64,000 bases of DNA. Source: Tetrahymena elliotti 4EA. Its lineage: Eukaryota > Ciliophora > Oligohymenophorea > Hymenostomatida > Tetrahymenidae. Positions 1-12,000 of the stretch are shown piece by piece. Below the pieces are notes generated by a model. It made no database searches and was not told the DNA's origin. It saw nothing but the letters and a program-made list of their open reading frames with translations. Made by a program: the position numbers and the translations under genes. Numbering within the stretch: the first letter of the stretch is position 1; every line of letters begins with the position of its first letter. Where the stretch lies: contig JH720314.1 in NCBI GenBank assembly GCA_000231825.2, forward strand, positions 372,001-436,000, given 5' to 3'.

Positions 1-497
1 ATTGTTTTGACCATAATATTATTTCCATTCTAATTATTTGTTTAAGCTTTAATTTAACTTTAAGGTTCTCCTATTGCCCTAAATTTACTTTGCTAACTAG
101 CTGAACTTCTACTGCTTTAACTTGATTATTAGTTTAATCTCATATCAATTAAATGCTAATACTAAGAATTATTTGGTAATATATTTTTTTTACTGTCTTT
201 TCTATTAAAGCTGCTTTAAGTCATTGAAAATCCCATCTAGCTCTAAGCTAGAGTATCTCCAGTTTCTTCTCTTTTAGCACTTATGGGTCTAACTCTAAAG
301 TTAGAATTTAAAGCAGCTGCTCCTGGAGTGATAGTTATTGATTGCATCATAAAGGAAGAGTCCATGGAATCTACTTCTGAGCTAGAAACTTATGTTGGAG
401 CATTGCTTTAAGTTTTAAGCTATTTTGAAAACTTGTCTATATCTAAATTAATATTTTTTTCCTTTAGCTTTTGGAGTAAATTCCTATTAACCTTCAT
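1..497 (-). CDS. 5' part of a Q/S/N-rich protein, 3' end outside window
   Basis: Reading inward from ATG at 497-495 with TAA/TAG as Gln gives 165 uninterrupted residues that run off the left edge. The protein starts MKVNRNLLQKLKEKNINLDI, a short basic/amphipathic stretch, and then becomes Ser/Gln/Asn-rich and apparently disordered. No TGA occurs in this frame and no intron is needed. I recognise no domain, and function cannot be assigned from this fragment. The start is the first ATG of the open frame, and the DNA upstream of it turns AT-rich at once. Gln is written mostly as TAA/TAG, as in the other genes of the window. Confidence 0.75.
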
Positions 498-1467
498 GAG
501 GTCTTATTACTTAATAAATAGATATTTATAACTAAAGATTGTGCTTTCTTTTTGTTACGAAAAATAGTTTGTTGCTATGTTCTTCAAATATGATTTTTTA
601 ATTTTTTAGAATGATTTAATTAACAAATCTAAGAATAATTATATATTTAATAAGAAAACATTAAAAATTCATAATTAATAAACGAATGAATAGAAAACAA
701 TCTAAATTGAAATGAATTCAATTTACAAGTAAGGAGGATATTTGATTGATATTAATTTTTAAATCAAAAATTTTTAAAAAGCTTTAACATTTATTCTGTC
801 AAACCTTTAGAATACTGATAATTCTTTTCTTCTTTTCTATACTAACATTCTTTTTCTTTAAAATTTGCTTTTATTTGAAATGTTAATAGCAAATGATAAT
901 GTTTGTTTCATTATCTCAGCAATAAGTGTTAGGTTATTGATTTCCAATAATAATAGATTATTTGCATTTAATAAAATTAGATTATTTATTTTTAACAAAA
1001 TACTTTCATAGAAGAATAAAAAAAAGTAAATAAATAAATATACAATCAAATAAAATTTATAAATATTAAAAAAAATAAAAAATAAAAGATTATTATTTTT
1101 TATGAAGATTAAGAAATTTTGAGAGAATCATGTTGTTTGGTATTAGTTTTATATTTTAAATTATTTTAATTCATCATTTGAGAAATTAAAGATATTTTAA
1201 ATGTTATCAATGTTCAAGGCGTTTATTGTCTTTTATTAATTCAAAAACAACTTATTTTTTTAGAAGACGTGTCTAATGTTAATTTAATGTTTTCTTCGTT
1301 TTTTGTTTAGTTTGTGAAATTAAACATTAAAAAATTAACATTTTACTTCAATCTACTTAGCCAACCATTTCAAAGAAAAATCAAATGAATTTATTTTTAA
1401 ATTATTTTGAACCCTTATTTTTCTTATTCAATCATCTATTAATTTAAAATGCTTTTAGTATTATTAA
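498..1467. other. Intergenic, AT-rich, nothing recognised
   Basis: About 970 bp between the 5' end of the leftmost gene and the 3' end of the FHA gene. It consists of poly-A/T tracts and short degenerate repeats. It should hold the promoter of the leftmost gene, but no defined motif is visible. Confidence 0.6.
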
Positions 1468-2982
1468 TCACTGTGCTTTTGAGTTGCTATGAATAAATCC
1501 TGTGATCAGATATGGAGAAATAGATATGATTTAGCCATCTTATAATTAAAAGTCCTCACTTTCTTTACCCTGATTTGATAAACGAATCCAAGTGCCTGAG
1601 GTAGATTAAAGGTCCGTCAAATAAACAGAACCTTTTTTGAAAACAAGTGAAGCATGGAATTTTTCCATAGTATTATCTATGGCACTTATCTCGCAATCTA
1701 TATTAGTCCCTATTGTGCAATTTTTAGATTGCTTTATACAAACATCAAAATCAAAAACTTTATTTTTTTTATTTCCCATAATAATCTAAATTTAAACTTT
1801 TGCTAAATCTTCTTCTAAAATCATTCTTGTTATTTTAAATTCAGTGATGCCACACCTAAATATTACACTAGGAACTACTTGATATTGTTAGTCCACCTTC
1901 AGTTTAACATATGTACCTGAAGAACTTCCTAAATCTTTAACATAATATTTGTCATCTGAAGTAGCATGTATGATTACATGATTACGAGAAACTTAATCAG
2001 AATTTAATATTATGTCGCTTTGTGAATGTCTTCCTATCTTGATTTTGTCTCCAAAGTAAAGGATTCTACTTAATTTTGTTAAATATTTATCAGGGTTAGA
2101 CTTTTCACTTATCCTGATATACATGTGAGATTTTAAAATATTATTTTTGAATGATAGGTCATCAATAAACATTGTATTGCTTTTAAAGATTTCATCTGCA
2201 ACTCTATTTAATTTATTTAAGACTGCATTAGTCATAGATGAATTTATTTTAGAATTTGAAGATGTGTTCATAAAATCTCTTTTAGGAGAAGATCCGATAG
2301 ATGCAGTTATATATGTGGTTGTACTGAATTCGAAAGGATTGTAAGGAAGCTACTTAACATTATAAAATTTTGTTTAAGATAAATTAGCTACACTTTGAGG
2401 TAAAGCTAAACTTTATTCTTTTCTATTATTATCACTTATAGGCTCAAATTAGTATTGCGAAAATTCATTAAAGTTGCCTAAATTATTTAATCCATTTAAA
2501 AACGAGCTTTATTTTATTTGAAAGCTTCCATTTTTTTAATTTTTGCTTGAGTTTTTAAGCTATTCATTGAAATTAAATTGCCCATATTACTAATACATGT
2601 TGATATTATTACTATAGTTTTAGCTATTTTCATCATCAATACCAGAGTTGCTTACAGAAATCACCCTTTCCATCTCACAGCTCTCAGGAAGCGTTTCGCT
2701 TTTTAGCTTGATAAAGATTTCTTCTAACTTTTCTACTTCCTCTTAATTTTCAGGGGAAAATTTTTCAGAAAATTCCTCCTCTGTAAGCTTTTCAAAATCG
2801 TCATATTTATAATTGTTGGCAATCAAAATATCAATGTACTTTTGATCAACATTTAACTTTCTAAACAAATACAATAAATCACGCTTATTTTAACCAGATG
2901 TACTTTACATGATTGAAAAAGATTCGTAACCAGTTGAAGAAAATCCTTATGAACTTTCGTTCTTCCGAGTTACTACTTTCAT
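1468..2982 (-). CDS. Two-FHA-domain protein with SAM-like N-terminus (504 aa)
   Basis: Single exon, ATG at 2982 to TGA at 1470-1468, 505 codons in one frame. Residues about 30-95 form a SAM-like helical segment (RDLLYLFRKLNVDQKYID). A Ser/Asn-rich linker follows. FHA domain 1 lies at about 285-365, with the hallmark glycine-arginine at 317-318 (KIGRHSQSDI), the SRNH phosphothreonine-pocket motif shortly after, and DLGSSSGTYVK closing the fold. A second FHA-like domain at about 385-490 keeps the DLQSTSGTW strand but has IGTN for IGR and KFHA for S.NH. FHA domains bind phosphothreonine peptides, so domain 1 looks competent and domain 2 does not. It is related to the genes at 10118-11530 and 22432-23820 but has no C-terminal RING. 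Partners and pathway cannot be read from sequence. Confidence 0.9.
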
Positions 2983-4814
2983 TTTAATAGATAGCTATAT
3001 TGATTACTACTGGTAGTATAATTGAAATTAAAATAAGCTAATAAATTAAATTGAGTTCCTTTTTTACTACTATTCTTATACTTAGATTGTTTTTTGTGAC
3101 TTGATTATTTTTTTATAAAAAAATTAAAAATTATTTGATATTTAAGATTATCTAAAAAACATTTAAATAAAGGATATTCAACTATCATATTACATTTCAA
3201 AAAAATATGCATAATTATATCAAATTTCATAAACACAATTGCTATCTTAATTTCCTTAAATCCATACAATAATCTTTCTGCTAAACAAAAAAGAAAGCAT
3301 ATTTATTAATCTCTCCTTTCCTTTTACTAAATATTTTATTTATTTTCACAAAAAGATTTCTTTTTTTAAATAATAAATAATTAAATTCTAGATTTTAATA
3401 CTCCATCCAACCCTCAGATTAGAGTTAGGGTTATATAAATTAAAATTTCAATTATAATTTTTGTAGAACTATGATATTATTTAGTATTTTACACTTAGTG
3501 TATCTGTAAATATTTTATAATTATATAATTATTGTTGGCTTTGGCATTAATTAATTGTTAATTAACAAAATTTTATCTTTAATTTAATCACTGATTGTAA
3601 TTTTATTATTGGCAGTATATTACCTTAAAATATTATTTAATTATATAATTATCAAATTCAGTTTAATCATCAAATATTTTATAAATATTAGAAATTGAAA
3701 GATTAAAATAAACTTCATTTATTCAGCCATCCTTACAAAATAATCATAAAATTTCATAGAAAAAATAGATAGTCCTTAAAATTGTTATAATTAATTATAT
3801 GAATGTCTGAGTGCTTAATACACTTAGAGAATGAGAGTAACTTTTGGATTTTTTTGTAACTTAACATTTTAAAATGTGATTACATTTAAATTTGTTTTGG
3901 AAAATACGAAAATTTAATTTCTATTGTTTGTTTTAATTTACTCTTAAAATATGCTTTTTTCTAGAATACAAAATACATAACTTAATTAAAGTAAAATTTT
4001 CTAAACAAAATTTTTAAGTTGAATTTACATTTTCTCATAATTAAATTATAGAATTATTTCAAAATCATAAACATTGTTTTGATAGAATTAGTTAAGTTAA
4101 GTAATATTTTTATTTTCATAATATAGAGGAAAGAGTTACTTAATTTTATTTAAGTTGATTTATTTTTTTCTTTTACATTTTTTTTAGCTCTCTCATTTTT
4201 AATATTAGTTCTATGATTTTACAAAAAGAATAAAGCAATAAAAAATACTTTCATTTATTTGTTTGTACACTTACTTTTACATAATATGAATAAAATTATG
4301 AAATTATTCGTTTTAGGTAAATAACTAAAATTTCAGAGAAAATAGCAAACTTCATCTTAATAACCTTTTTAAATTGAATTTAAATCAAATTAAAATTAAT
4401 TGATTATTTTACTTCCATAGTTTGAAGCAAGATGTCTAAAAGGATTAACATACAATATTTTAAGATAAGTGTACAAAAAAATATTGAGATTTCTTAAATT
4501 TTTAACAAATCCTTTTAATTCTATAATTGGCATTATTTTTAGGAAAAAGGAAATAAAATATCTTTTAAAATTATAAAAGCTTGAACTAAAGTGAATTCTT
4601 TTTTTATCATTAAAATTTTTATATCATTTAACTTGTTCATTTTCTTGAAAATATTAAGATTAATTCATTTGATTTTCAATTTAATTTGTAAACTAATTTG
4701 AAAAATAAAAATATGAGAACATAGAATAAAATACGTTTTAAAAAACTTAATGATGTATCTCTATTTTTTTAGATTAGAAATAAAATTTTTATTTTTATTA
4801 ATTAAAAGTTACTA
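2983..4814. other. Intergenic between divergent genes
   Basis: About 1.8 kb of AT-rich DNA between the divergent starts of the FHA gene (minus) and the LRR gene (plus). It presumably contains both promoters. I see no long open frame in the ciliate code and no recognisable element. Confidence 0.6.
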
Positions 4815-6960
4815 ATGTCTGAATTATCTTCATTTAAAGAACTCGATATTGAACTATAGTAAAATAATTAACTTTTTCATCAAAATTCTCTCACTAATCA
4901 ACTTTAAACTTTGAGATTTTCAATACTTCTAAACAACTTTTGTATAAAAAAGTTTCATTTATTACAATTGACTTAGATTTGCTTGATATTTGTGAAATAA
5001 TTTTATGAATTATTGCCAAATTTAAATTTATTTTTTATTATTTAAATATTTCTTCATAACACATATATTTTTATAAATTTTTAAAAGTTGCTGTAATTTA
5101 GGAGAGACTGGCTTTGAAAAACTAAAATCTAAGTTATCCAAATGCTCTAATCTAGAAATTTTGACACTTGATTTAAGGTAATAATTTTATTTCACTTTAA
5201 ATTATAAATAAATTAAGATTTTAATTTTTTACTGTTTGACTTGTATAAAATTTAATTAAAATAATTTATTATTTTCAAATTAAATTCATAATACATCTTT
5301 TTCTTATTCTTTAAATATTTTTTTATTCAATTTTTCTTTTTATAATATTTAAAAGTGATAATAGCCTTGGTAAAAAAGGAACTTATGGATTAGTGTCAGA
5401 GTTAGCAAAATGTCCTTCTCTCTAAGTTTTGACTCTTGTACTTAAGTAAAAATATTATTTGGACATAATTATGAAATTTTCAATAAATAAAAGCTTAATT
5501 TTATGAACTAATGTTTTTGAGATACTTGATATTAATTAACTCATTAATTTTTATTTAGAACTCTCACATTTAATTAACATCTTTACTTTTTCTCATTATT
5601 TAAAATTGATTTGAATAGATATTTTTATTTTTCTTGAAAAGTGACAATAATCTTGGTGAATCTGGCATATAATAATTAGGACTTGAGTTAGCAAATTGTT
5701 CTAATTTGTAAATACTGACTCTTTTGCTCCCGTAAAAATTGTGTTTCATTATTAATTATCTTTGTTAAATAATAAAAATTTTAATTTAAAAATAAATAAT
5801 TAAAAAATACATGATTGGTATTTTGGCTAAAAAATTTTGAAATCAAATTTTTATTTTTTCTGGCTTTCTTAAAAATCTTCTATTTAATAACATTTATATT
5901 ATTTTTAAAAGGAGAAATTATATTGGTGAAAGAGGAGCATAAAAATTAGGATCTGAGTTAGCAAAATGCTCTAATCTCTAAGCTTTGGATCTTGAGCTCT
6001 GGTAAAAATTGTTCATCAATATTATTATGAATTTTAGAATTAAGAACCCATTTTGACCCATCCATCCAACACCATTTTACTCATTAATTTTAACTTATTT
6101 TATTCAACTTTGATTAATTATATTATTATTCTTTAAATTTCTCTTTATTAAATTTATATTTTCAAATTTTTTATAAGTTAAAATAATTTTTATGAAAATG
6201 GTGGATAGAGATTGATATCTGAGTTAGCAAAAAGCTCTAATCTCTAAACTTTGACTTTAGATCTCAGGTAAAAAAAGAGTTTCGTTATTAAATATAATTT
6301 TTAAACTTATTAAAACCTAATTTTTAAATTTAATGGTAGTTTCCTTTTATATTGTCAAATTAAATTAAAATTTTAATTTTTTCATCTTATGAAAATTTTT
6401 TTATTTGATCTAATTTATTGTAATTTTTTAAAAGTCAAAATAATATTTGTGAAGAAGGCTTGTAAAAATTAGGATCTGAGTTAGTAAAATGCTCTAATCT
6501 TTATTCTTTAACTCTTTTGCCTTAGTAAATAAATAGTTTCAATTTTAGTTATAAATTTTTAAATAAAAACTTTGACATATGAACTTTAATTAAATTTTCT
6601 TTTTTTTAGCTAACAACTTATATTTGTTATTTAAAAATTTTTTATTTTTTATAGTTAAAATAATTTTGGTGAAATGGGTATATATGGATTAGGATTTGAG
6701 TTAGCAAAATGCTCTAATCTTTAAACTTTGACCCTTGAGCTTATGTAAATATAGCCTTTCAATCTAATATAAATTAAGAAAATTAATTTTTTGTTAATTT
6801 TAATTTTTCATAAAAATTTTTTAATTTTGCTTTCTCTTTTTAAATTTTTAATAACTTAATTTTTTAATTTATAAATTCTAGATAGAATAGTTTCAATAGA
6901 TAAATTTTGAGTAGAATAATACAAAAAACAAAAAGATTAGTTAAATTATCATTAATTTGA
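4815..6960 (+). CDS. Leucine-rich-repeat protein, one exon per repeat (250 aa)
   Basis: Nine exons: 4815-4858, 5088-5177, 5356-5445, 5642-5731, 5912-6001, 6178-6267, 6435-6524, 6655-6744, 6882-6960. Every intron is phase 2, and exons 2-8 are each exactly 90 nt. Each encodes one 30-residue repeat of the type N.(L/I/F)GE.G...LG.ELAKCSNLQ.LTL.L, an RNase-inhibitor-like leucine-rich repeat. The first exon encodes MSELSSFKELDIEL. The last ends in a basic tail (KTKRLVKLSLI) before TGA at 6958-6960. LRRs are protein-binding solenoids, and no signal peptide, kinase or other domain is attached. The total is 753 nt and the frame closes across all eight junctions, which supports the model. Such stand-alone LRR genes form large families in Tetrahymena (recalled, not checked). 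Partner unknown. Confidence 0.85.
4859..6881 (+). repeat. Seven tandem exon-intron units of the LRR gene
   Basis: The seven 90-nt LRR exons recur at spacings of 168-286 bp (starts 5088, 5356, 5642, 5912, 6178, 6435, 6655). A core reading TTAGCAAAATGCTCTAATCT or close to it sits in most copies. The introns between them share only short ends, such as the acceptor run of T then AAAAG. Exons are conserved and introns have diverged. Confidence 0.85.
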
Positions 6961-8507
6961 AATAAATATTTTGAATTCAAAATACCAAAAATGTTTAAAA
7001 ATATCTAATTTAGTATTTTTATGAGAATTAAAAGAATTATCAACTATTAATGCATAAATAATTAGTATTTCAAATATTTATCTACAAATAGCTCATGTTC
7101 CAATGAATTAATTATTTCATAAATTTTTTAAATAAGAAATTAGCTATTTTTTAAATCTAATAGTTAAATTAATATCAAAATAAATTTAATTAAAGAAAAA
7201 AAACAATCTTTTTTTAATTCAACTTTTACTTCACTGTTTAAAGAATTTTAAAAGTTATTAAAAGAACTAATTTTTATTTAAGTGGCTTCAAAAATTTTTG
7301 TTTATTTCCTGACTTGAATATTAAAATTTTAATATTTCATATGTATTCTTTAAAATCCTTAAATTAATATATTCTTATTATGAAAAAAAAGAGATTCAGT
7401 TAAAATTCTTAAAAAAATCATTCAATAAAAAGAATAAGAATTTAATACTAACTCAAATATTTTCTATCCATTTTAAATTGTTACACTTAATATTTATTTA
7501 CTTGTTAAAATTAAAAATTTTATTTAATAAAGAGTCAAAATTAGATATTCTTTAAATATTTTCAGTCAAATAATTTACCATATTTCTTACAAATAATTAT
7601 CAGATTTAATTTAAATTGTTTAATATCACCCATAATTTTAGAAGCAAATAAAATTTTGTAAAAAGGAATATATTTTGACAAATTTGTCTGTAATTAATTA
7701 GTCTATAATAAATTTATTGTTTCTAAACCAGAATTTTTTACTTTTTGACTAAAAAAATAAAGAAATAAAAAATCTTCTGACTACTGTGAATATTCTTAGA
7801 GATAATTTTGTAAATACTCCTCATTTTATGCTTAAATTTAAGATAAAATAATATTCCATATCAAATCTTATATTTCTTATTTTACTAATTCAATTAAGGT
7901 TGACTAGTAAGTTCATTTTTAGTAAGAAAGACAAAATAAATTCAAAGAATTTTTGTATTTTTATTTATTAATGTGAAATATTTCTGTAAAATGTTATATT
8001 TAATACATTTTTAAAGACATATCATTAATATTAGTTTCATATTTACAAAGGAAAAAAATAAACTTAGAATAAGAATAAGTCAAGCGAAATCTCCAGTTTT
8101 TATCCTTAATTTTTTGAGAATAAAGATTTCTAAAAACTGATGAGAGAAATAATTAATTTTAAATAGAAAAAGGTTAAACTCAAATTGAAAATCGAATAGA
8201 AATATTTTTTTTAGTGAAGTTAATTTTGTAAAAGCCAAATTGTATTACGATTTCTGATTTTTATCAATGGTTTTTGAGAATAATACTTTTTTAATTGTTA
8301 ATTAACTATATATTTTTTATTTGAGATATCTTTGGTTATTAGATTACAACAAATTGATTTTTTGAGTTCAGTAGTTTTCAAAAATTTACTATAATTTTAA
8401 CAAGATCTGAGTACTTAAAAAGTAAAAAAAAATTGTTTCTAAGTAGGAAATTAATAAAAATCAAAAAAACTAACAAAAACTTTATATTATTAAATAGAAG
8501 AAAAACA
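6961..8507. other. Intergenic, AT-rich, nothing recognised
   Basis: About 1.5 kb between two plus-strand genes. It lacks any long frame free of TGA with coding-like composition and shows no RNA gene or repeat I can define. Confidence 0.6.
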
Positions 8508-9035
8508 ATGTTAAGACCTGTTATATCCAGAACTGTTCGTTGTAGCAAAAACACTTAGATGGAGGAAGTTCAAACCGTATTCATAAATTTTACATGTACA
8601 AATTGTTAAGGCCCTTTCGTCATGGGGGATTATGTCTTTTTTAGATGTTAATGTTGTGAAGAGATTTTGTGCAAGAGATGCGGTAAGAAAAAAACTGAAT
8701 ATAAATGTATTCAAGCACATGCATGCTAGCTGTATAAGCCTAAAACTGCACCAGATTCTAATTTATGCTAATATTGTCATACAGCTCCTTCATAAAATAA
8801 TAGGGAATATTACATTTGTGAGTAGTGCCCTTAAAATACTAGAACTGTTTGTGGAAATTGCTTAGTTCGCCCTATTTTCCCACCATAGTATTAACCAACT
8901 TTATAATAATTGCAATAATAGAATTAGAATTAATTCTTATAAAATAATTAATTACCATAATAATAATAGTAATACTAATAATAACATCAATAATAGCAAT
9001 TTTAGTAATAAAATTAATAATTTTAACAATTTTGA
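8508..9035 (+). CDS. Small Cys-rich (zinc-binding type) protein with polyGln tail (175 aa)
   Basis: Single exon from ATG 8508 to TGA 9033-9035. The first two thirds hold repeated Cys pairs: FTCTNC, FRCQCCEEILCKRC, LCQYC, YICEQC and VCGNC. This spacing suggests several structural zinc sites, resembling zinc-ribbon or RING-derived folds, but it matches no family I can name with confidence. The last third is almost pure Gln with scattered Asn, Tyr and Phe, encoded largely by TAA/TAG. Short frames readable in the standard code on both strands here (8511-8720, 8632-8865) are overlaps of this gene. It lies 440 bp left of an assembly gap, so its 3' flank is incomplete. It may be a protein- or RNA-binding adaptor; function is unknown. 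Confidence 0.8.
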
Positions 9036-10117
9036 CATAATTAAATATTTTGTAAAAATTAAAATTTATAGTATAAAATCATTAGAAAGTAAATCATTCA
9101 CTTTTATGTTTAAGTAAGTCGATTATTTTTAGTTAAAAACTTATCTAAAAATTGTTATTTTAAAAATTGATATTTCATTCTAAAGATAAATCTTTGGAAT
9201 TGTAATTTATTATTCTCATCTACTTTCTCAAATTATCTCTAATTAGTTAAAATAAGTAGATAGATAATATTGAATTAATTATTTATAATACAGTCATTCT
9301 TTTATTACCTAAGGTAAATATGGTTAATCCAAAATTTTTAAGATAATTTTATGAAAATGGATGTTGAGAAATATTATTAAAGATTTAAAAACCAAGAAGA
9401 ATAACTAATATCTAAAAATTAGAACACCAATTCAAAGAAAAAATTTCTAAATTCCATATCAGAAATTTGATTAATNNNNNNNNNNNNNNNNNNNNNNNNN
9501 NNNNNNNNNNNNNNNNNNNNNNNNNNNNNNNNNNNNNNNNNNNNNNNNNNNNNNNNNNNNNNNNNNNNNNNNNNNCAGAATTTGAAAATCATGGACAGAT
9601 TTTAGAGGTTCCTCCCTGTTAATGAGACTTTAGCTCTTTTTTTTTGATTTGTTGACATGGCTATCAAGAATCTCAAAAATATTGTTAAAAAAATTATATT
9701 TTTAATGCATTTCAAAAAAAATAATTTAAAGATAAACTTTTCTCAACAAATTCTTTAAACCTTTTTTCAAAACTACTTATAACAGTATTTAAATAGTGTT
9801 CTTGTATATTAAAAATTTGAAATTATTTAAATAAGATACAAGCTGATATTTCTGCCTAAAGTAAAAAAATACAATTTTAAAAATTAATTTTATTAAACAA
9901 ACAAAAAGAAAAGAATAAATAAATAAAACACCTTTTAATAATTAATATGGATATCATAAAAATTCTTAAGAGTTGCTTGAGAGAAATAAATTAACATCAA
10001 AGAAATATTTAAAGGTAACTAAATTAAAGCAATTTAAAAAATAATTTTTATGAAAATTAAACAAAACTACATCAACACTACAAATTTAATATAACTTTAT
10101 AACTAAGAGATTATAAT
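9036..10117. other. Intergenic region interrupted by the assembly gap
   Basis: AT-rich DNA on both sides of the N run, between the Cys-rich gene and the 3' end of the FHA-FHA-RING gene. Nothing coding is supported. Sequence at 9576-9660, just right of the gap, is less AT-rich than its surroundings and could be the edge of something lost in the gap. Confidence 0.5.
9476..9575. other. Assembly gap, 100 N
   Basis: Exactly 100 undetermined bases, a conventional length for a gap of unknown size. True distance and content are unknown. Confidence 0.99.
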
Positions 10118-11530
10118 TCAAACATTATATAAAGGCTCAATTGATTTAATTGGTGTGTTGCAATCAGGGCGAAGACAGACTTTAAAATTATATTTTTAGT
10201 AGCAAGCTTTACAACAGATAACATGCTGGCAAGGATTTGCTTAGATATTAGCTTTAACAGATTTACACTATATACACATTCCATTACTATAATGTTGACT
10301 TTAGTTAACAAGAACATCACCCATTTGATTAATTTTAACAATTAACATGAATGGGTTTATTTTTATTTCACTTTCATTTTGAACTTAATATTTAGGGCTT
10401 TCAACTCTTTAAGGAGAAAGACGCAGCCAAGTTCCTTTTATAGAATCAAGATCCATAATAGATAAAACATTATCTTTTATAGAGAGCTTTGCATGGTAAG
10501 GACTAAGATCTTTATCATCTTAAAATTAAGAACCAAAATGACAGTGTATATCACGACCAATTAAAAAACGATTCTAGATATTAAGATCAAATTACTTTCC
10601 CTTATGCTACTCATTACCGTCATAGATAGTTAGCTTAACTTTAGCTGAATCACCATCAGCTTAGATAGTGTTTATTTAAAATTCTTAAAAACCGCATTCG
10701 AAAATTGATCCTTCTTTAAGAGGGATTTATTAGTTTTTGATTCTAATAAAAGTACCACATGAACTACCTAAATCCTATATGCTACAAACTCCATTAATAT
10801 TTTAAATTAAGACATGCTTTCTAGAGACGGCTTTATCTCTAAGAATAAGATCGCAATTTTATGTACCTAAAGTAACAGATTAATTTTCTTTAATTGCAAA
10901 CTTTTCTACAGATTAAGAACCAGGCTCACTTTATCCTGAAGTTCTCTTGATTTCAAGGATTAACTAAGTCTCTATTTTACGGTTTACACTTCTTTTTGAT
11001 CTATATTCTTAATACTATTTATAGAGAGGACATTTTTTTAAGTAACTCTCATAATCATTTTTTGCTTATTCATACTACATAGGAGTATCAAAGTCGAATG
11101 GGTCATAAGGTAAATCATAATACTTAATAATCTATTCTTGTGCTCTCTCTATTGGTGGAATTTTATCTGAAGAATTTTCTAATTAAATAGGTTAACTTTA
11201 GATTTCGGAACCAAAACGAACATCTTTGTTTGTTACAATTAAAGGAACTGAATCTGCAATATTATTTTCTAAGTCATCTATATTATAAGTATGATGCTTT
11301 TGCATAATCTAATTTTTAACTTCTCGTAATTAGTTTTTCTCTTCTTAAGTGGCTGCCTTAAAGAAATTAAAGAGCATAAATTCTTCATTAATGATAAAGT
11401 CAGCTCCTTGATACTTTATATTTAATTTTTGGTGGTCTAAAAGCTTTTTTGAGCATTTCATGAAATTCATAAAACTATATACTTTATCTTAATCCCAATT
11501 GAAAGGATCATTCTCAAAATCACTGTTCAT
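10118..11530 (-). CDS. FHA-FHA-RING protein, putative phospho-directed E3 ligase (470 aa)
   Basis: Single exon, ATG 11530-11528 to TGA 10120-10118. An N-terminal region (1-200) of no known fold is followed by FHA 1 at about 212-290 (AVSRKHVLIQ at 235-244, then DLGSSCGTFIR) and FHA 2 at about 310-395 (FLIGRDIHC, SPYHAKLS, DLDSIKGTWLR). FHA 1 has LGTQ where the Gly-Arg pair is expected but keeps S-R-K-H; FHA 2 keeps Gly-Arg. The C-terminus is a RING-type finger with ligands C419, C422, C434, H436, C440, C443, C452 and C457. By analogy with FHA-RING ligases such as CHFR and RNF8, it could ubiquitinate phosphothreonine-bearing partners; this is inference. It is a paralogue of 22432-23820 (identical RING spacing) and of 1468-2982. 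Substrates and localisation are unknown. Confidence 0.88.
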
Positions 11531-12000
11531 TTTATTAATAACTATCTATTCTATTATTCTAAATATACTTGTTTAAATCCGAACCGGTGCCTAATTTGCT
11601 TTAAACTCTAAAAGTTATTATGTGCTAATAGTTTTCTTTGTTTTTCTTCTCCCTTTTTATTTTCTTTTTTCAAAAAAGAATGTGTTTTATAATTATTAAA
11701 TTATTTATTATTAAGAGCTAGTTAGCTCGCTAGCAAACAAGCAAGAAATCCTAAAATTTAGAAGTCTTATTTAAAGAATGTTATAAATTATCATGTTAAA
11801 TAAGCTCACCAATGTTAATTATTTCTAACCTAAAAATTAATATGCAAATTGAGGTGTGTTTTTTTTATAAATTATAGTAGGTAAACTTAAATTGATAAAT
11901 ATACAAACAAACATAATAAAATCAATTTTTAGGTTTTATTCTACAATAGTAATTTAAATTATTTCTATTTTCATGTTATTTTAAATTATTAGAAACTTAG
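11531..12000. other. Short intergenic region
   Basis: 470 bp between the start of the FHA-FHA-RING gene and the stop of the EF-hand gene. AT-rich, nothing recognised. Confidence 0.6.

Noticed and set aside
858..1049. Minus-strand open frame of 63 codons
   Set aside because: Leu/Asn/Ile low-complexity translation of AT-rich DNA, with no domain and no support from neighbouring exons.
8511..8865. Overlapping standard-code frames on both strands
   Set aside because: Both are out-of-frame shadows of the Cys-rich gene 8508-9035, which has regular Cys pairs and a clean TGA.
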